DNA of 64,000 nucleotides from assembly GCF_023630255.1 (NCBI RefSeq), contig NZ_JALPRS010000001.1, positions 1,488,001 to 1,552,000 of the forward strand. The letters are read 5' to 3'. Origin of the DNA: Pontibacter deserti. GTDB taxonomy: Bacteria; Bacteroidota; Bacteroidia; Cytophagales; Hymenobacteraceae. Each line of letters starts with the position of its first letter. Positions within the stretch are counted from its first letter, which is position 1. This document shows, one piece after another, positions 36,590-48,100 of this stretch. The position numbers were made by a program, and so were the translations under genes. The notes under the pieces were generated by a model. That model was not told the DNA's origin and searched no databases. It was given only the letters and a program-made list of their open reading frames with translations.

Positions 36590-37074
36590 CAACAGCTTCA
36601 GGCATAAAAAGTCATACAGATGTTGAAAACTTAAAGGTTATGGCAATCGCTTCGGCAGGTGGTCATTGGATTCAATTGCTGCGTCTTATGCCTGCATTTG
36701 AAAATTGCTCAATAATCTTCATTTCTACTAACTCAAGTTTCTCAGATACAGTAAAAGGGTATGATTTTCATGCTGTTACAGATGCAAACAGATGGAATAA
36801 ATTAAGATTGATAAAGATGGTTTACGAAGTTTATAAGCTTGTAAATAACATTCGCCCGAACGTAATTATTTCAACTGGTGCTGCACCAGGTTTAGCAGGT
36901 ATGGTTATTGGCAGGTTTTTAGGCGCAAAAACAATCTGGATTGATAGTATCGCTAATGTAGAGAAACTTTCCTTAAGTGGAAGTATAGCCTCCGTGGTTG
37001 CTAACAGGGTTTATACACAATGGCCAGACCTTAGAACAGGTAAAATCATCTTTAATGGTAACGTATTGTCATGA
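36586..37074 (+). CDS. pssD: PssD/Alg14-like glycosyltransferase subunit
   Basis: A 162-aa protein related to Alg14/PssD, the membrane-anchoring and acceptor-binding half of a two-subunit glycosyltransferase. MAIASAGGHWIQLLRLMPAF is the characteristic N-terminal motif; the rest carries VIISTGAAPGLAGMVIGRFLGAKTIWIDSIANVEKLSLSG. It overlaps the PssE gene by 4 bases. The two together would form one active enzyme, possibly adding a glucuronic acid or GlcNAc residue; the sugar is not established here. Confidence 0.9.
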   Translation: MTTASGIKSHTDVENLKVMAIASAGGHWIQLLRLMPAFENCSIIFISTNSSFSDTVKGYDFHAVTDANRWNKLRLIKMVYEVYKLVNNIRPNVIISTGAAPGLAGMVIGRFLGAKTIWIDSIANVEKLSLSGSIASVVANRVYTQWPDLRTGKIIFNGNVLS

Positions 37075-37553
37075 TTTTTATAACTGTCGGTACTCAGGAA
37101 CCTTTTGATCGCTTAATAGCAGCTATAGACCGGATTGCGTCACGATTTGAGCAAATTGACATTATAGCACAGGTGGCTAAATCAGAATATAGAGCAAGAA
37201 ATATAAAAACATTCCCCTTCTGTTCACCTCCTGAATTTGATGCCTTATTTCTGAAGGCAGATTTAATAATAAGTCATGCAGGTATGGGAACCATCATATC
37301 TGCAATGGAATACGAAAAGCCTATTTTAGTCTTACCCCGATCAGCAAAATTAGGAGAACATAGGAATGAGCATCAGTTAGCAACAGCCAAAGCCTTCGAT
37401 AAACTTAATTTTATTCAAGTAGCATATAATGAGTCAGAGCTTGAAACTAAACTGCATGAAATATTAAATGGAGACCTGAAACATTCGCATAAATTAAATA
37501 AGTATGCATCCCCGGAGTTAATAGAATCAATCAGGAATTATATTTTTGATTAA
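37071..37553 (+). CDS. pssE: PssE/Alg13-like glycosyltransferase subunit
   Basis: A 160-aa catalytic partner of the upstream PssD-like subunit. MIFITVGTQEPFDRLIAAIDR and LIISHAGMGTIISAMEYEKPILVLPRSAKLGEHRNEHQ match the Alg13/PssE family, in which the His-containing loop and GMGT segment bind UDP-sugar. It is coupled by an ATGA overlap. Confidence 0.92.
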   Translation: MIFITVGTQEPFDRLIAAIDRIASRFEQIDIIAQVAKSEYRARNIKTFPFCSPPEFDALFLKADLIISHAGMGTIISAMEYEKPILVLPRSAKLGEHRNEHQLATAKAFDKLNFIQVAYNESELETKLHEILNGDLKHSHKLNKYASPELIESIRNYIFD

Positions 37554-37637
37554 AATGAAGCATTAATTAAAGTTGATACTATAACCTCATACAATGCAGC
37601 AGCTGAATTAATGGATAACTATAATTAATTTTTGGCA

Positions 37638-38567
37638 ATGGGAAGCACAACAGATAAAGCTATATCTCTTCAGATCAATTTATCCCCAACTGACTACCCC
37701 TTATGCAAACAACTTCTAAGGAAACAGATCAGTTATTTTTATGAAGATGTTGAGGAGATAATACTTACTGTAGAAACAAAAAAGAGTAAGGGTAAAAAGT
37801 TTGGCGAAAACTTTAAAGCAAATTGCCATAAGCTTGCTCAGCTTCTTGCAGAATTAGTTTTAACATATCCTAAAATACGCATTGCTCCTGTAGATTATAG
37901 CCCTGAAATTAAGAAAGCTGTTTCAAAAAGATTTTTCAAAAACACAGATGCTATACCGGATAAAGATTATAGAGGAGGTCCTTTTTACAGTTATTTCTTT
38001 GGGCTTTACTCATGCAAAAGTCGTTATGTAATTCATATGGATTCTGACATGTTTATAGGGGGTAAAGCAACACAATGGATACATGGAGCTTTAAAACATT
38101 TGCAACAACAATCGGTAATGTTTGTTAATCCTCTTCCAGGGCCACCCAATAGCAATTTCCATTTAAAACAACCATATCATAGTCGCCAGAACCGTTATAC
38201 TTATTATTTCAAAACCGTAACCACTCGATTCTATTTAACCGATTTAGATCGTCTAACTTCAGAACAACTCTCTATTAGATTGATAAACCCATCTCTTCGT
38301 CGAATAGCTAAAGGTATAATGCAACGCAATTTTTGGGAACTACCTGAAAAACTCTTTTCAGACCTACTTAAAAAGAAAGGGTATTACAGAGTATGCTACT
38401 GGGGGGAAAATGACCAAAATGGCTGCTTCACGCTCCATCCGCTTATAAAGCCTGAAAGTTTTATAACTAACATTCCCAAATTTTTTGAGCTTATAGATAA
38501 GAATGATTTTCCGGAGAGTCAGCGCGGATGGTATAATATACATAAAGATACTCTTAGATTGTTATAA
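37638..38567 (+). CDS. Putative GT-A-like glycosyltransferase, paralogue 2
   Basis: A 309-aa protein (start ATG 37638; an in-frame TTG at 37632 would add two residues). It resembles the gene at 33433-34362 over nearly the full length, including YVIHMDSDMFIGGKATQW with a DSD motif and RVCYWGENDQNGCFTLHP. Duplicated members of one family inside one locus suggest two related but different sugar transfers. The family is not named. It is the last gene of the polysaccharide cluster. Confidence 0.7.
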   Translation: MGSTTDKAISLQINLSPTDYPLCKQLLRKQISYFYEDVEEIILTVETKKSKGKKFGENFKANCHKLAQLLAELVLTYPKIRIAPVDYSPEIKKAVSKRFFKNTDAIPDKDYRGGPFYSYFFGLYSCKSRYVIHMDSDMFIGGKATQWIHGALKHLQQQSVMFVNPLPGPPNSNFHLKQPYHSRQNRYTYYFKTVTTRFYLTDLDRLTSEQLSIRLINPSLRRIAKGIMQRNFWELPEKLFSDLLKKKGYYRVCYWGENDQNGCFTLHPLIKPESFITNIPKFFELIDKNDFPESQRGWYNIHKDTLRLL

Positions 38568-39085
38568 GCTTATACTTCCATTTACTACGCAAGCACCATA
38601 CTTTTCCTCAAATCAAAGTTCCCCAAGTATACTTAAAATGATACTAGTATATTGATCGCTGATTTCATTTTAGGGTATTATCCCCAATCCTATTTTAAGA
38701 AGCTATAGCTAACATCTTTTCAGATGATGTTTTTCAAGGCAAACTGCGCCTATACAAAGCATCATTACTAAAATCATATTTAAAACACCTCACCAATTGT
38801 ACTATATAACTTATATTAGATTTACCTAATTTTAATTATATCATTATCAACCCTGTCTCAAATTGGAAATCTTCATTATAAACCCATGGTTTTTAGTGAA
38901 TTACTTTTCACATGTTTGAAAATATTATACTTTCAAACTTAATCAGTATCTGGAAGACAAAAATCTAAATTATTGCTTATTGTATTTTAACCATAACGCT
39001 TAAACATCGACATCAATATTATCATAATTAAATTTAAATAACACCCAACATTGACTTAATCAACCACCCTTATTTTCTTAGTACT
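38568..39085. other. AT-rich intergenic region before the secreted beta-helix protein
   Basis: About 518 bases, strongly AT-rich, between the end of the exopolysaccharide cluster and the secreted protein gene. It should contain that gene's promoter. No hairpin with a T run, small ORF or repeat was recognised. Confidence 0.5.
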
Positions 39086-42007
39086 ATGCCATTATCACCA
39101 AAAAAGAAATGCTTTTACAAGCTTACTTTTATAGTTCTCTTCTCCCTCCTTATAACTTTCTTTAATAATACTTATGCTCAGATTTCATCCACAAGAGTAA
39201 CTGATTGGACGAAAGCTGGTGTCGTTGGGGGTATACCCAGTGGTGGTAGTGAGATACTAGCAGTAAATTATGGAATTGTTGCTGACGGAATAACAGATAA
39301 TACCTTAGCCATAAACAACTTACTTAAAAGCTCTGCTTCGCTGGATAAAATTATTAAGTTTCCCGCAGGTATTATACGTTGTGAAGGATACATAACTTTA
39401 CCAGCAGTTGGAAGGCGCATTATTAGAGGTACTTTATCCAGTACAGGCGAAAAGCTAACTAAGTTTATTTTTAATACCGGGGCAACTTCTACCGGAAACT
39501 TTGTACTACAAGGCTCATACACTACCAGCGAAGTATCTGTAATAAGTGGTTTTACAAAAGGGTCAACTCAATTGGTTGTTTCCTCTTCTTCTGGGCTTGC
39601 TGCAGGAGATTATATAGAAATCAGACAAAACAATGACCCTGTTCTTATGAACAGCTATATCTCTCCTGATTACAACACAGGTAGCAGATCTATAGGCCAG
39701 GTATTACGCATTGCATCAGTGAGTGCCAACACTCTTACCTTACAGAAACCTTTAAGATTTTCTTATAATGTAGGAGGTGAGTTTTATCCTAAAATCCGGA
39801 AGTTTGTACCAGCACAACAAGTTGGGTTTGAGGACTTTTATACAGAATGTCTACAAGATGGTGCCAAGTGGACATTCAGGATAGCAAGATCTGCTAATAG
39901 CTGGATAAAGAATGTGCATTCTTATAAAAGTGTTAGAGTGCATGTTGAGTTAGCCACATGTATAAATATGACTGTTCGTGACTCTTATTTCCATGATAGT
40001 TTCAATCATGGTGGTGGTGGCAATGGATATGGTGTTTTGACAACGGGGCGCACAACTGATTGTTTAATTGAAAACAATACTTTTAGAAGACTGCGCCACT
40101 CTATGATGGCAGACCATGGAGCAAATGGGAATGTTTTTGGATATAACAAGTCTAGTGAAGCTTACAGTTCTACCAGCACAAATATTCCAAGTGATATTTC
40201 TATCCATGGTTACTTTTCCCATATGAATTTGTTTGAAGGCAACTTAGTAGAAAATATACATTCTGCAGACCAATGGGGACCTTCAGGTCCGGGCACCACA
40301 TTTTTCCGGAACAGAGTTACAAAAGAGAGACTCCGTATAGATGACTATTCTGTAGATAATAATGTAGCAGGAAATGAAGTAATTACAAGATATATTGATG
40401 TTCACTCAACCACTAAAGGTACTTTTGTACATGGCAACGTAGTTGGTGGCGTAACAACCTGGGCCTCGGGAGCCGGAACTGATAATCTTCAGGCCTCATA
40501 CTACTTAAGCCAGAAGCCTGCTTTCTTAGCTACTACAGATCCATGGCCTTTGTATGGCCCTAAACCTGTACAACAGGTGGTAGCAGCCCCTTCTGCACCT
40601 ACAGCTAATACTGCTACAGCTATTAGCCAGACAGGTTTTACAGCAACTTGGACAACCTCTACCGGAACTGATAGCTATAGAATAGACGTATCAACAAGCA
40701 GTAACTTTAGCAGTTATATCACAGGTTATCAAAACAAGACAGTAGCTGGCAATACCCTTCAGATTAGTGGGCTTAATACTAATACAACTTATTATTATCG
40801 GGTAAGAGCAGTTAATACAGGTGGCACTTCAGCTTCTTCTAATACTATAAGCGTTACTACTTTAGCTGCAGAGCCTGTTAATGAACTAGTAAATAATGCG
40901 CCCATAGTTACAAACCCTATCCTTGACCAAACAGCAACGGTAGGAATTACATATACTTATACTTTCCCGACTAATACTTTTAATGATACTGATGGAGATG
41001 GGTTGACATATACAGCAACTTTATCAGACGGGAGCCCATTGCCATCATGGCTTACCTTTAATGCTTCAACGCGTACATTTAGTGGAAGTCCAGTAGCAGT
41101 ACAAACTGGTTATATTGATATCAAAGTAACAGCAACCGATCCTAGTAAAGCACTTGCCAGCGATACATTTCGTTTAACAATTAAAAGCTCAAGTTCTACT
41201 GGTGGAAGTTCAGGTTCTCCTGATGGCACTGTTCCCTCTGCAATAAGAATAAACGTTGGAGGTAATGATTATATAGCACAAGCAGGTACTTTTATTAGGG
41301 ATACCTATTTTAAGTCTGTCCAAAGCTATACAGGATACAATAGTAAAAGTGTATCTAACACCACTGATTCTGAATTATACCAATATTACAGGACAGGAGA
41401 GTTCAGTTATAATATACCTGTTTCGTCAGGAGATTATAAAGTTGTACTTCACTTCAACGAGGTATGGGGTATCTCAGGTAAAAAGGGTGTAGGAACTCGC
41501 CTTTTTAATGTTAAGACCGAAGGTATACTAAAACTTACTAATTATGATATTTTTGCCAGAACTGGCTCCAGTTCAAAAGCAATTTATGAGTCAGTAAATG
41601 TAAATGTAGCAGATGGCCTTTTAAATATTGATTTTATTCCAGTTAAAAATGGAGCATTAGTATCAGCTATTGAAGTGATACCAATTAGTACAACTACAAC
41701 CAGCTCGTTAAATTCTACTGATACTTCCGGTATAGGCATCATGAATACAGAAACAGTAAGCAATTTATTAGTATATCCGAACCCTGTTGATGAGCAAATA
41801 TTTGTAGAATTTCTAAGTACATATAAAGGAGATGTACAGATAACACTCCTAGATCAATTAGGAAGAAAGCATTTGGAATTAAAACCAAAAGATTTAACTG
41901 GAAAGCTAAATATTAATATCGCCAATTTAAATTTAACGCATGGCGTTTACTTTCTAGTCGTAACCTCTGAAGGAAAAAAAGAGGTAAAAAAGATTGTAAA
42001 AAAGTAA
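39086..42007 (+). CDS. Secreted beta-helix protein with FN3, Ig-like and malectin domains and T9SS sorting domain
   Basis: A 973-aa protein. A signal peptide (basic start, hydrophobic core, cleavage near TYAQ) is followed by a right-handed beta-helix (~45-485) of pectate-lyase-3 type (VNYGIVADGITDNTLAINNLL and repeated short turns such as DSYFHDSFNHGGGGNGYG). Then come a fibronectin type III domain (~500-590), a cadherin/putative Ig domain (~600-705), a malectin-like carbohydrate-binding domain (~720-870) and a C-terminal sorting domain (LLVYPNPVDEQIFVEF to the end) that directs T9SS export. It may bind or cut polysaccharides. The substrate is unknown, and its position next to the EPS genes suggests the locus's own polymer. 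A terminator follows. Confidence 0.85.
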   Translation: MPLSPKKKCFYKLTFIVLFSLLITFFNNTYAQISSTRVTDWTKAGVVGGIPSGGSEILAVNYGIVADGITDNTLAINNLLKSSASLDKIIKFPAGIIRCEGYITLPAVGRRIIRGTLSSTGEKLTKFIFNTGATSTGNFVLQGSYTTSEVSVISGFTKGSTQLVVSSSSGLAAGDYIEIRQNNDPVLMNSYISPDYNTGSRSIGQVLRIASVSANTLTLQKPLRFSYNVGGEFYPKIRKFVPAQQVGFEDFYTECLQDGAKWTFRIARSANSWIKNVHSYKSVRVHVELATCINMTVRDSYFHDSFNHGGGGNGYGVLTTGRTTDCLIENNTFRRLRHSMMADHGANGNVFGYNKSSEAYSSTSTNIPSDISIHGYFSHMNLFEGNLVENIHSADQWGPSGPGTTFFRNRVTKERLRIDDYSVDNNVAGNEVITRYIDVHSTTKGTFVHGNVVGGVTTWASGAGTDNLQASYYLSQKPAFLATTDPWPLYGPKPVQQVVAAPSAPTANTATAISQTGFTATWTTSTGTDSYRIDVSTSSNFSSYITGYQNKTVAGNTLQISGLNTNTTYYYRVRAVNTGGTSASSNTISVTTLAAEPVNELVNNAPIVTNPILDQTATVGITYTYTFPTNTFNDTDGDGLTYTATLSDGSPLPSWLTFNASTRTFSGSPVAVQTGYIDIKVTATDPSKALASDTFRLTIKSSSSTGGSSGSPDGTVPSAIRINVGGNDYIAQAGTFIRDTYFKSVQSYTGYNSKSVSNTTDSELYQYYRTGEFSYNIPVSSGDYKVVLHFNEVWGISGKKGVGTRLFNVKTEGILKLTNYDIFARTGSSSKAIYESVNVNVADGLLNIDFIPVKNGALVSAIEVIPISTTTTSSLNSTDTSGIGIMNTETVSNLLVYPNPVDEQIFVEFLSTYKGDVQITLLDQLGRKHLELKPKDLTGKLNINIANLNLTHGVYFLVVTSEGKKEVKKIVKK

Positions 42008-42052
42008 CCCCAAACTATAACATCATTAAGTATCTATAACTTTGATGGTAAT

Positions 42053-42091
42053 AAACAGAATACCCACCTCAGGAAGGTGGGTATTCTGTTT
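42053..42091. terminator. Bidirectional terminator between two secreted-protein genes
   Basis: Perfect 17-bp stem (42053-42069 with 42075-42091) with a 5-base loop, flanked by A on the left and T on the right, so it works in both directions. It lies 46 bases after the beta-helix protein gene and 45 bases from the stop codon of the convergent giant gene. Confidence 0.9.
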
Positions 42092-42135
42092 TAAGGATTT
42101 TACAGACTTCTTATTTTGCAGTGCTTATAAGTTCA

Positions 42136-45100
42136 TTACTGTATTATTAACTGAGTGGAGGCCTGAGTAGTTTTTGATTTGGCTCTTACGATGTATGTAC
42201 CTTTGTTCAACTGATTCATCAAATTAAGCTCATATTTGAAAATACCACTTTCATCTGTCTTAATTCTATGTGTTTGTATCAACCGTCCTGTCATATCATG
42301 TAACGTAATCATTACTTCTTCTTGAGGACCAAAATCATTTAATTCGAGATTCAACATATCACCCTTATTAGGGTTAGGATAAACCATTAATTTATTCTCT
42401 TTTATTACAGCATTAATAGATTCTCCATTGGCTAAAACCTGTGAAGCTGCAGGCTGATCGATAACAGAAAATCCTATAGTCAGGCTGGTTCCTGCCGTGC
42501 CACCACCACCCGAAGCTGTATAAGGAGTAGCCATTAAAGTATAGTTTCCAGTCTTAGGTGTCCATGCTTTATAGTTACCATTGGTATCACCAAATACAGA
42601 ATATGGTGCTTTGTTTTCCTTTACATTCAGTACCTGAGCTCCGGTCAAAGAGATAATTACACTGCCCACAACTGTAGGACTTGTATTCACCCTAATGTTT
42701 AAATTTCTGGTAGGTAACGTAGCCAGATTCAGAACAGCTCCAGCCGTAATTGTTTGTATTTCAAGATCTGTATTAGCATTTATTAATGAATAGCTAACAA
42801 CCTGCTGGTTAGATACCGGAGCCGGGTTTACCGTTACATTTACCTGATCTGGTGCACTAACTGTTCCCTTATCATCTGTTACGACCAGAGCAAAAGTATA
42901 GCTACCCTGCAGCAGCCCGCTCACAGTTGGCTGGGCGGCAGTGGTGCTGGAGAAGGTGGCCGTGCTCGGGCCGCTTATTTGGCTCCAGGCATAAGACGCA
43001 ATAGCGCCGTCAGCGTCTGTTCCTGAACCATTCAACTGAGTACTGTTAGTAGGCAGGGTTATAGTTTTATCAGGGCCTGCATTAGCAACCGGTGCTTGAT
43101 TGGTAGCCGTAGCACTATTGACTGTCACAACGACCTGGTCTTCGGCTGAGGCGCCCTGGTTATCAGTTACTGCCAGGGTAAGGGTATGCACTCCTACTGC
43201 CAGGCTCACTGAAGCAGTGGCTCCGGTAGCCAGTTGGCTGGTTCCTTCTTTCCAGACATAAGAGACAATGGTGCCATCAGCATCCGTAGATGCTGAGCCG
43301 TTGAGCTGCACTGTGGCCAGGTTTCCGGCCCCGGCTGTCACTGTCTGATCCGGACCGGCATTGGCCACCGGTGCCTGGTTCACTGTCGTTGCCGGATTGA
43401 CTGTGACAGTAACCTGGTCCGGGGTACTTGCCGCGGCCTTCTCATCAGTAACGGTAAGAGCAAAAGTATAGCTGCCTTGTACCAGCCCGCTTACTGTCGG
43501 CTGGGCGGCAGTGGTGCTGGAGAAGGTGGCCGTGTTCGGGCCGCTTATTTGGCTCCAGGCATAGGCGGAGATGGTACCGTCAGCGTCCGTGCCCGATCCA
43601 TTCAGCTGCACGCTGTTTACAGGCAACGTAATGGTCTTGTCTGCCCCGGCATTGGCTACAGGCAACTGGTTGCTGCCGTCTATTGTGCCAAGTACTTCAA
43701 TGGCAGAAATCTTCGGCCGGTTTACTCCCCCTTCGCCAGGCAATGCGCTGAAAACAAGGGTGAGCATGCCGTCTGTTACACTTGTCTGCAAGACTTCGGT
43801 GGTAGCAGTAAGAGCTCCTACCTTTTTGACAATGTCATAGTTATCGAGCACCTTCACGCCTTCTAGGCTCACATCAAATACCCGCTGGCCGATGGCCGTC
43901 CAGTAGATTTCTGCAAAGTGCAGCACAACGGTATACTGGCCATTGCCTACCGGGAAATTGTAAGTTAAAGTAGCCGTGTTGGAAGTGGTACTGCGCTCAG
44001 ACTGGTAAATTATATCGTCGGTGGTGCCGGCAATGGCGGATGTTTTAGAGAAGGTGCTGCCCGGGTCCGGAGAAAAATAAGCATCTGCGGCAAACGTGCC
44101 AATGGAGGTAGACGCCTGACCTCCTCCCGAATTGATCCGGTATAAAGCCGTACTTGGAGCCGTAGCACTATTGACTGTCACAACGACCTGGTCTTCGGCT
44201 GAGGCGCCCTGGTTATCAGTTACTGCCAGGGTAAGGGTATGCACTCCTACTGCCAGGCTCACTGAAGCAGTGGCTCCGGTAGCCAGTTGGCTGGTTCCTT
44301 CTTTCCAGACATAAGAGACAATGGTGCCATCAGCATCCGTAGATGCTGAGCCGTTGAGCTGCACTGTGGCCAGGTTTCCGGCCCCGGCTGTCACTGTCTG
44401 ATCCGGACCGGCATTGGCCACCGGTGCCTGGTTCACTGTCGTTGCCGGATTGACTGTGACAGTAACCTGGTCCGGGGTACTTGCCGCGGCCTTCTCATCA
44501 GTAACGGTAAGAGCAAAAGTATAGCTGCCTTGTACCAGCCCGCTTACTGTCGGCTGGGCGGCAGTGGTGCTGGAGAAGGTGGCCGTGTTCGGGCCGCTTA
44601 TTTGGCTCCAGGCATAGGCGGAGATGGTACCGTCAGCGTCCGTGCCCGATCCATTCAGCTGCACGCTGTTTACAGGCAACGTAATGGTCTTGTCTGCCCC
44701 GGCATTGGCTACAGGCAACTGGTTGCTGCCGTCTATTGTGCCAAGTACTTCAATGGCAGAAATCTTCGGCCGGTTTACTCCCCCTTCGCCAGGCAATGCG
44801 CTGAAAACAAGGGTGAGCATGCCGTCTGTTACACTTGTCTGCAAGACTTCGGTGGTAGCAGTAAGAGCTCCTACCTTTTTGACAATGTCATAGTTATCGA
44901 GCACCTTCACGCCTTCTAGGCTCACATCAAATACCCGCTGGCCGATGGCCGTCCAGTAGATTTCTGCAAAGTGCAGCACAACGGTATACTGGCCATTGCC
45001 TACCGGGAAATTGTAAGTTAAAGTAGCCGTGTTGGAAGTGGTACTGCGCTCAGACTGGTAAATTATATCGTCGGTGGTGCCGGCAATGGCGGATGTTTTA

Positions 45101-48100
45101 GAGAAGGTGCTGCCCGGGTCCGGAGAAAAATAAGCATCTGCGGCAAACGTGCCAATGGAGGTAGACGCCTGACCTCCTCCCGAATTGATCCGGTATAAGG
45201 CCGTACTTGGTGTAGGGTTATTATTAATGCCTTCACCAGTTAATCCAACGCTTAAAGGCGAGTTGGTGCCTGTATGAGTTATGCTGAGCTGTGCTACTTT
45301 GGTTCCTAAAGAAGAAGGTTTGAAAGTGACACCTATTGAAGTTGATCCACCTGCATTGACTGTTACAGGGTTGGTGAAGTTATGAGAGAACTCAGCATTA
45401 TTAGCACCTGTAAGACTTACCGAATTAACTTGTATAGAAGTAGTCCCGCTATTTGTTAGTGTTATAGTTTGCGGAGCAGAAGTTGTGCCTGCTTGTTGCG
45501 AAAAGAAATGAAGTGATGTTGGGTTTGCTGCTAACACACCGTTTGTAACTGTCTGAGCGATCACTTCAACGGCCGATACTTTCGGTCTGTTAACTACACC
45601 TTTAAAGTTTAAATTTAATGTCCCGTCCTGTACATCTACCAGTACTTCTTTTACAACAGCTGTCATAACTCCGACATCAGCTAAGATATCATAATTGGTA
45701 AGTCCAGGTATTGGATTACCCTCGGCTGTAACATTAAATACGCGCTTACCTATACCATAAGCCCCGCCCCCAGTGGCTCCATAATATATCTCTGCAAAGT
45801 GTAGCTTAACCAAATACTGTCCTGCAGCAACTGGGATGTTGTAATCGAAGCTTCCTAAATCTACACTACTACTGCGCTCACTTTGATACAACGCGTCATA
45901 CTCTGTTCCTTCTATACTTGCAGCAGTGTTGGTATATACATTCCCACCACTAAAAAGTTTATCAGCTGCAAAGGTGTTATCAAAAGCGATCATCTGCGGC
46001 CCACCTGAATTTATACGTATGGCTGTGCCTGGCTCGCCACCTGACAGAGCAACAGTTGTAGAGCCTCCTGAACCGGAATGAGTTAACGTCATCGTTGCTG
46101 TCTGTGAACCTGTAGCTGTGGGTTTAAAGGTTACACTTAAATTTATACTTCCACCTACCGGAATAACTATTGGTAAAGCATAAGGCGAGGTATAAGTAAA
46201 AGCAGCAGAACCTGTTATCCCTATTGATGATAATACAATGCTTTGATTTGTTCCGGTGTTAGTTATAGCCACTAATTTTGTACTTGATGTATTGACTGCA
46301 ATTGCCCCGTATTTTACTTCACCAGGAGCGGAAAGCAGGCTCTGAGTCAATGCATTTCCGGTAGGTGTGGTTGGAGCAAACATGTAAAAGCGTTCCTGTG
46401 AGTTTAATTCCGGAGATCCACCCATACTACCAGAGCCTGCCATTACATAGATGCTATTGTTGTTAACAATAGCTTGTGTGCCATGACGTCCGGTCTGTAG
46501 ATCAGCTAATCTACGCCATGTATTTTTAGAGACATTAAGTGCTTCTGTTTCTTTGTGTGCTCCGGACTGAGAAACGCTTTCTCCACCAATTACAACAACT
46601 TCATCTCCAAGTACTGCTGTAGAAGCACCAGCTCGTGGAGTTGGAATATTACTGCTACTTGGTAGCGTAGACCATGTAGAGGTTTCAAAATCATAAACAT
46701 CTACTTCTGGCACGGTTAAACTATATGTTTCTCCTGTAGCGTAGGAAGAACGACGTCCACCAGCCAAGTATAGCTTATTATTAATTAATGCGGCATGACT
46801 ATGGTCTCTAGCCCGAGGAGCATCCGGAAGTGTTTTCCATGAATTCGTTGCGGGATCAAATTCATCAAACCATTTAACATGCCCAGCATAATGCCCGTCA
46901 GTGATACCACTTATTAAATAAATCTTTTTATTTCTTACGACTACCCCGGCAGATCCCCTACGTCTTGCTTCGGGTATCGCTGGACCATCTAACCATTTAT
47001 CTGTAAGTGGATTATATATATAAATTTTAGGTATAGGAGTCTCATGAGGGTAGCCACCGGTAAATGCACCTACTACATAAATAAGCCCATCTATTGTTAC
47101 TGCCTGGAAATGATTCATTTCTATTGGAGTATTGGCTTTGTTCGTCCAGGTTTTATTTACCGGATCATACGCTTGAACAGGCTTGGTTCCTCTTCCTCCC
47201 AATAAGTAAAATTTATCACCAGCCTGAACAAATGCATTCTCATGTCTTGAAGTTGGAGTGCCGGAAGCGGGAGCAATTGTTTCCCAAGATCCCACAGATG
47301 TGACTGGATCAGCAGTAACGTTAATGATATCCCAGGTAGCGGTAAAAGGAGATGACTCACGGGACGTAGCAATTATACCTACTGCCAAAGCGGGAGAGCC
47401 TTGAAGAACTGTAAGCAATGCTCCGCTTACCTGTATAGGACTTCCTACATTAGTAACTGGCCCACCATCACGTGCATATTTAGCCTGAACAGTTCCGGCA
47501 GATGGGTTTACAGAGAGATACAAATCTAAAGTAGAAGCAGGTATACCCCCGTTAAGTTCGTACTGAAATGAAGTAGGTTGACCTCCGTTTTCATATACAA
47601 CCTCGATTCCTCCTGCCCCGCCATTAGCGTTTAAAACAACTTTTAGATAATTGTCCTGATCACCTGTACCAATGTAAAGCCCCTGAGACTGAAAATTTTG
47701 TGGCGCTTTATTATTGAAGAATGGTCCGAACATACTTGTATGTACTGTAAATGGTCCAGTACTTGCATTTACATTAACGCCAAATTGAAAAGCGTTCTCC
47801 TGGTTATTTAAGCTTCCTAAGGCATCTCCTGCAGAAACGGCAACCACAGAGAAAGCTCCCACAGCCCCACCAGCAATAAGATTTCCTTCATCATAAAGGT
47901 TGTAGTAATCATTATCCGGCTTTTTATTGCTCATAAGTCCGGTAAAACCCAATCCAAACAAACCTGTGCCCGGATCATTATTGAAGAGGTCATAGCGTAT
48001 AGGTAAATTTGTAGCTAAGCCATTTTGAGGGTCTAAAGCAAATAAATCAATATTATCACCCAATTGATCATTGTCATCATCTGAATCGTTAAGATCTGAT

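Noticed and set aside
43477..44919. Identical plus-strand ORFs of 129 and 89 codons inside the giant gene (43477, 43571, 44530, 44624)
   Set aside because: They are antisense shadows of the duplicated 1053-bp unit; the minus-strand frame encodes malectin and PKD domains.
42896..45210. CRISPR array suggested by repeated sequence
   Set aside because: The repeats are long, protein-coding and in frame, without spacer structure.
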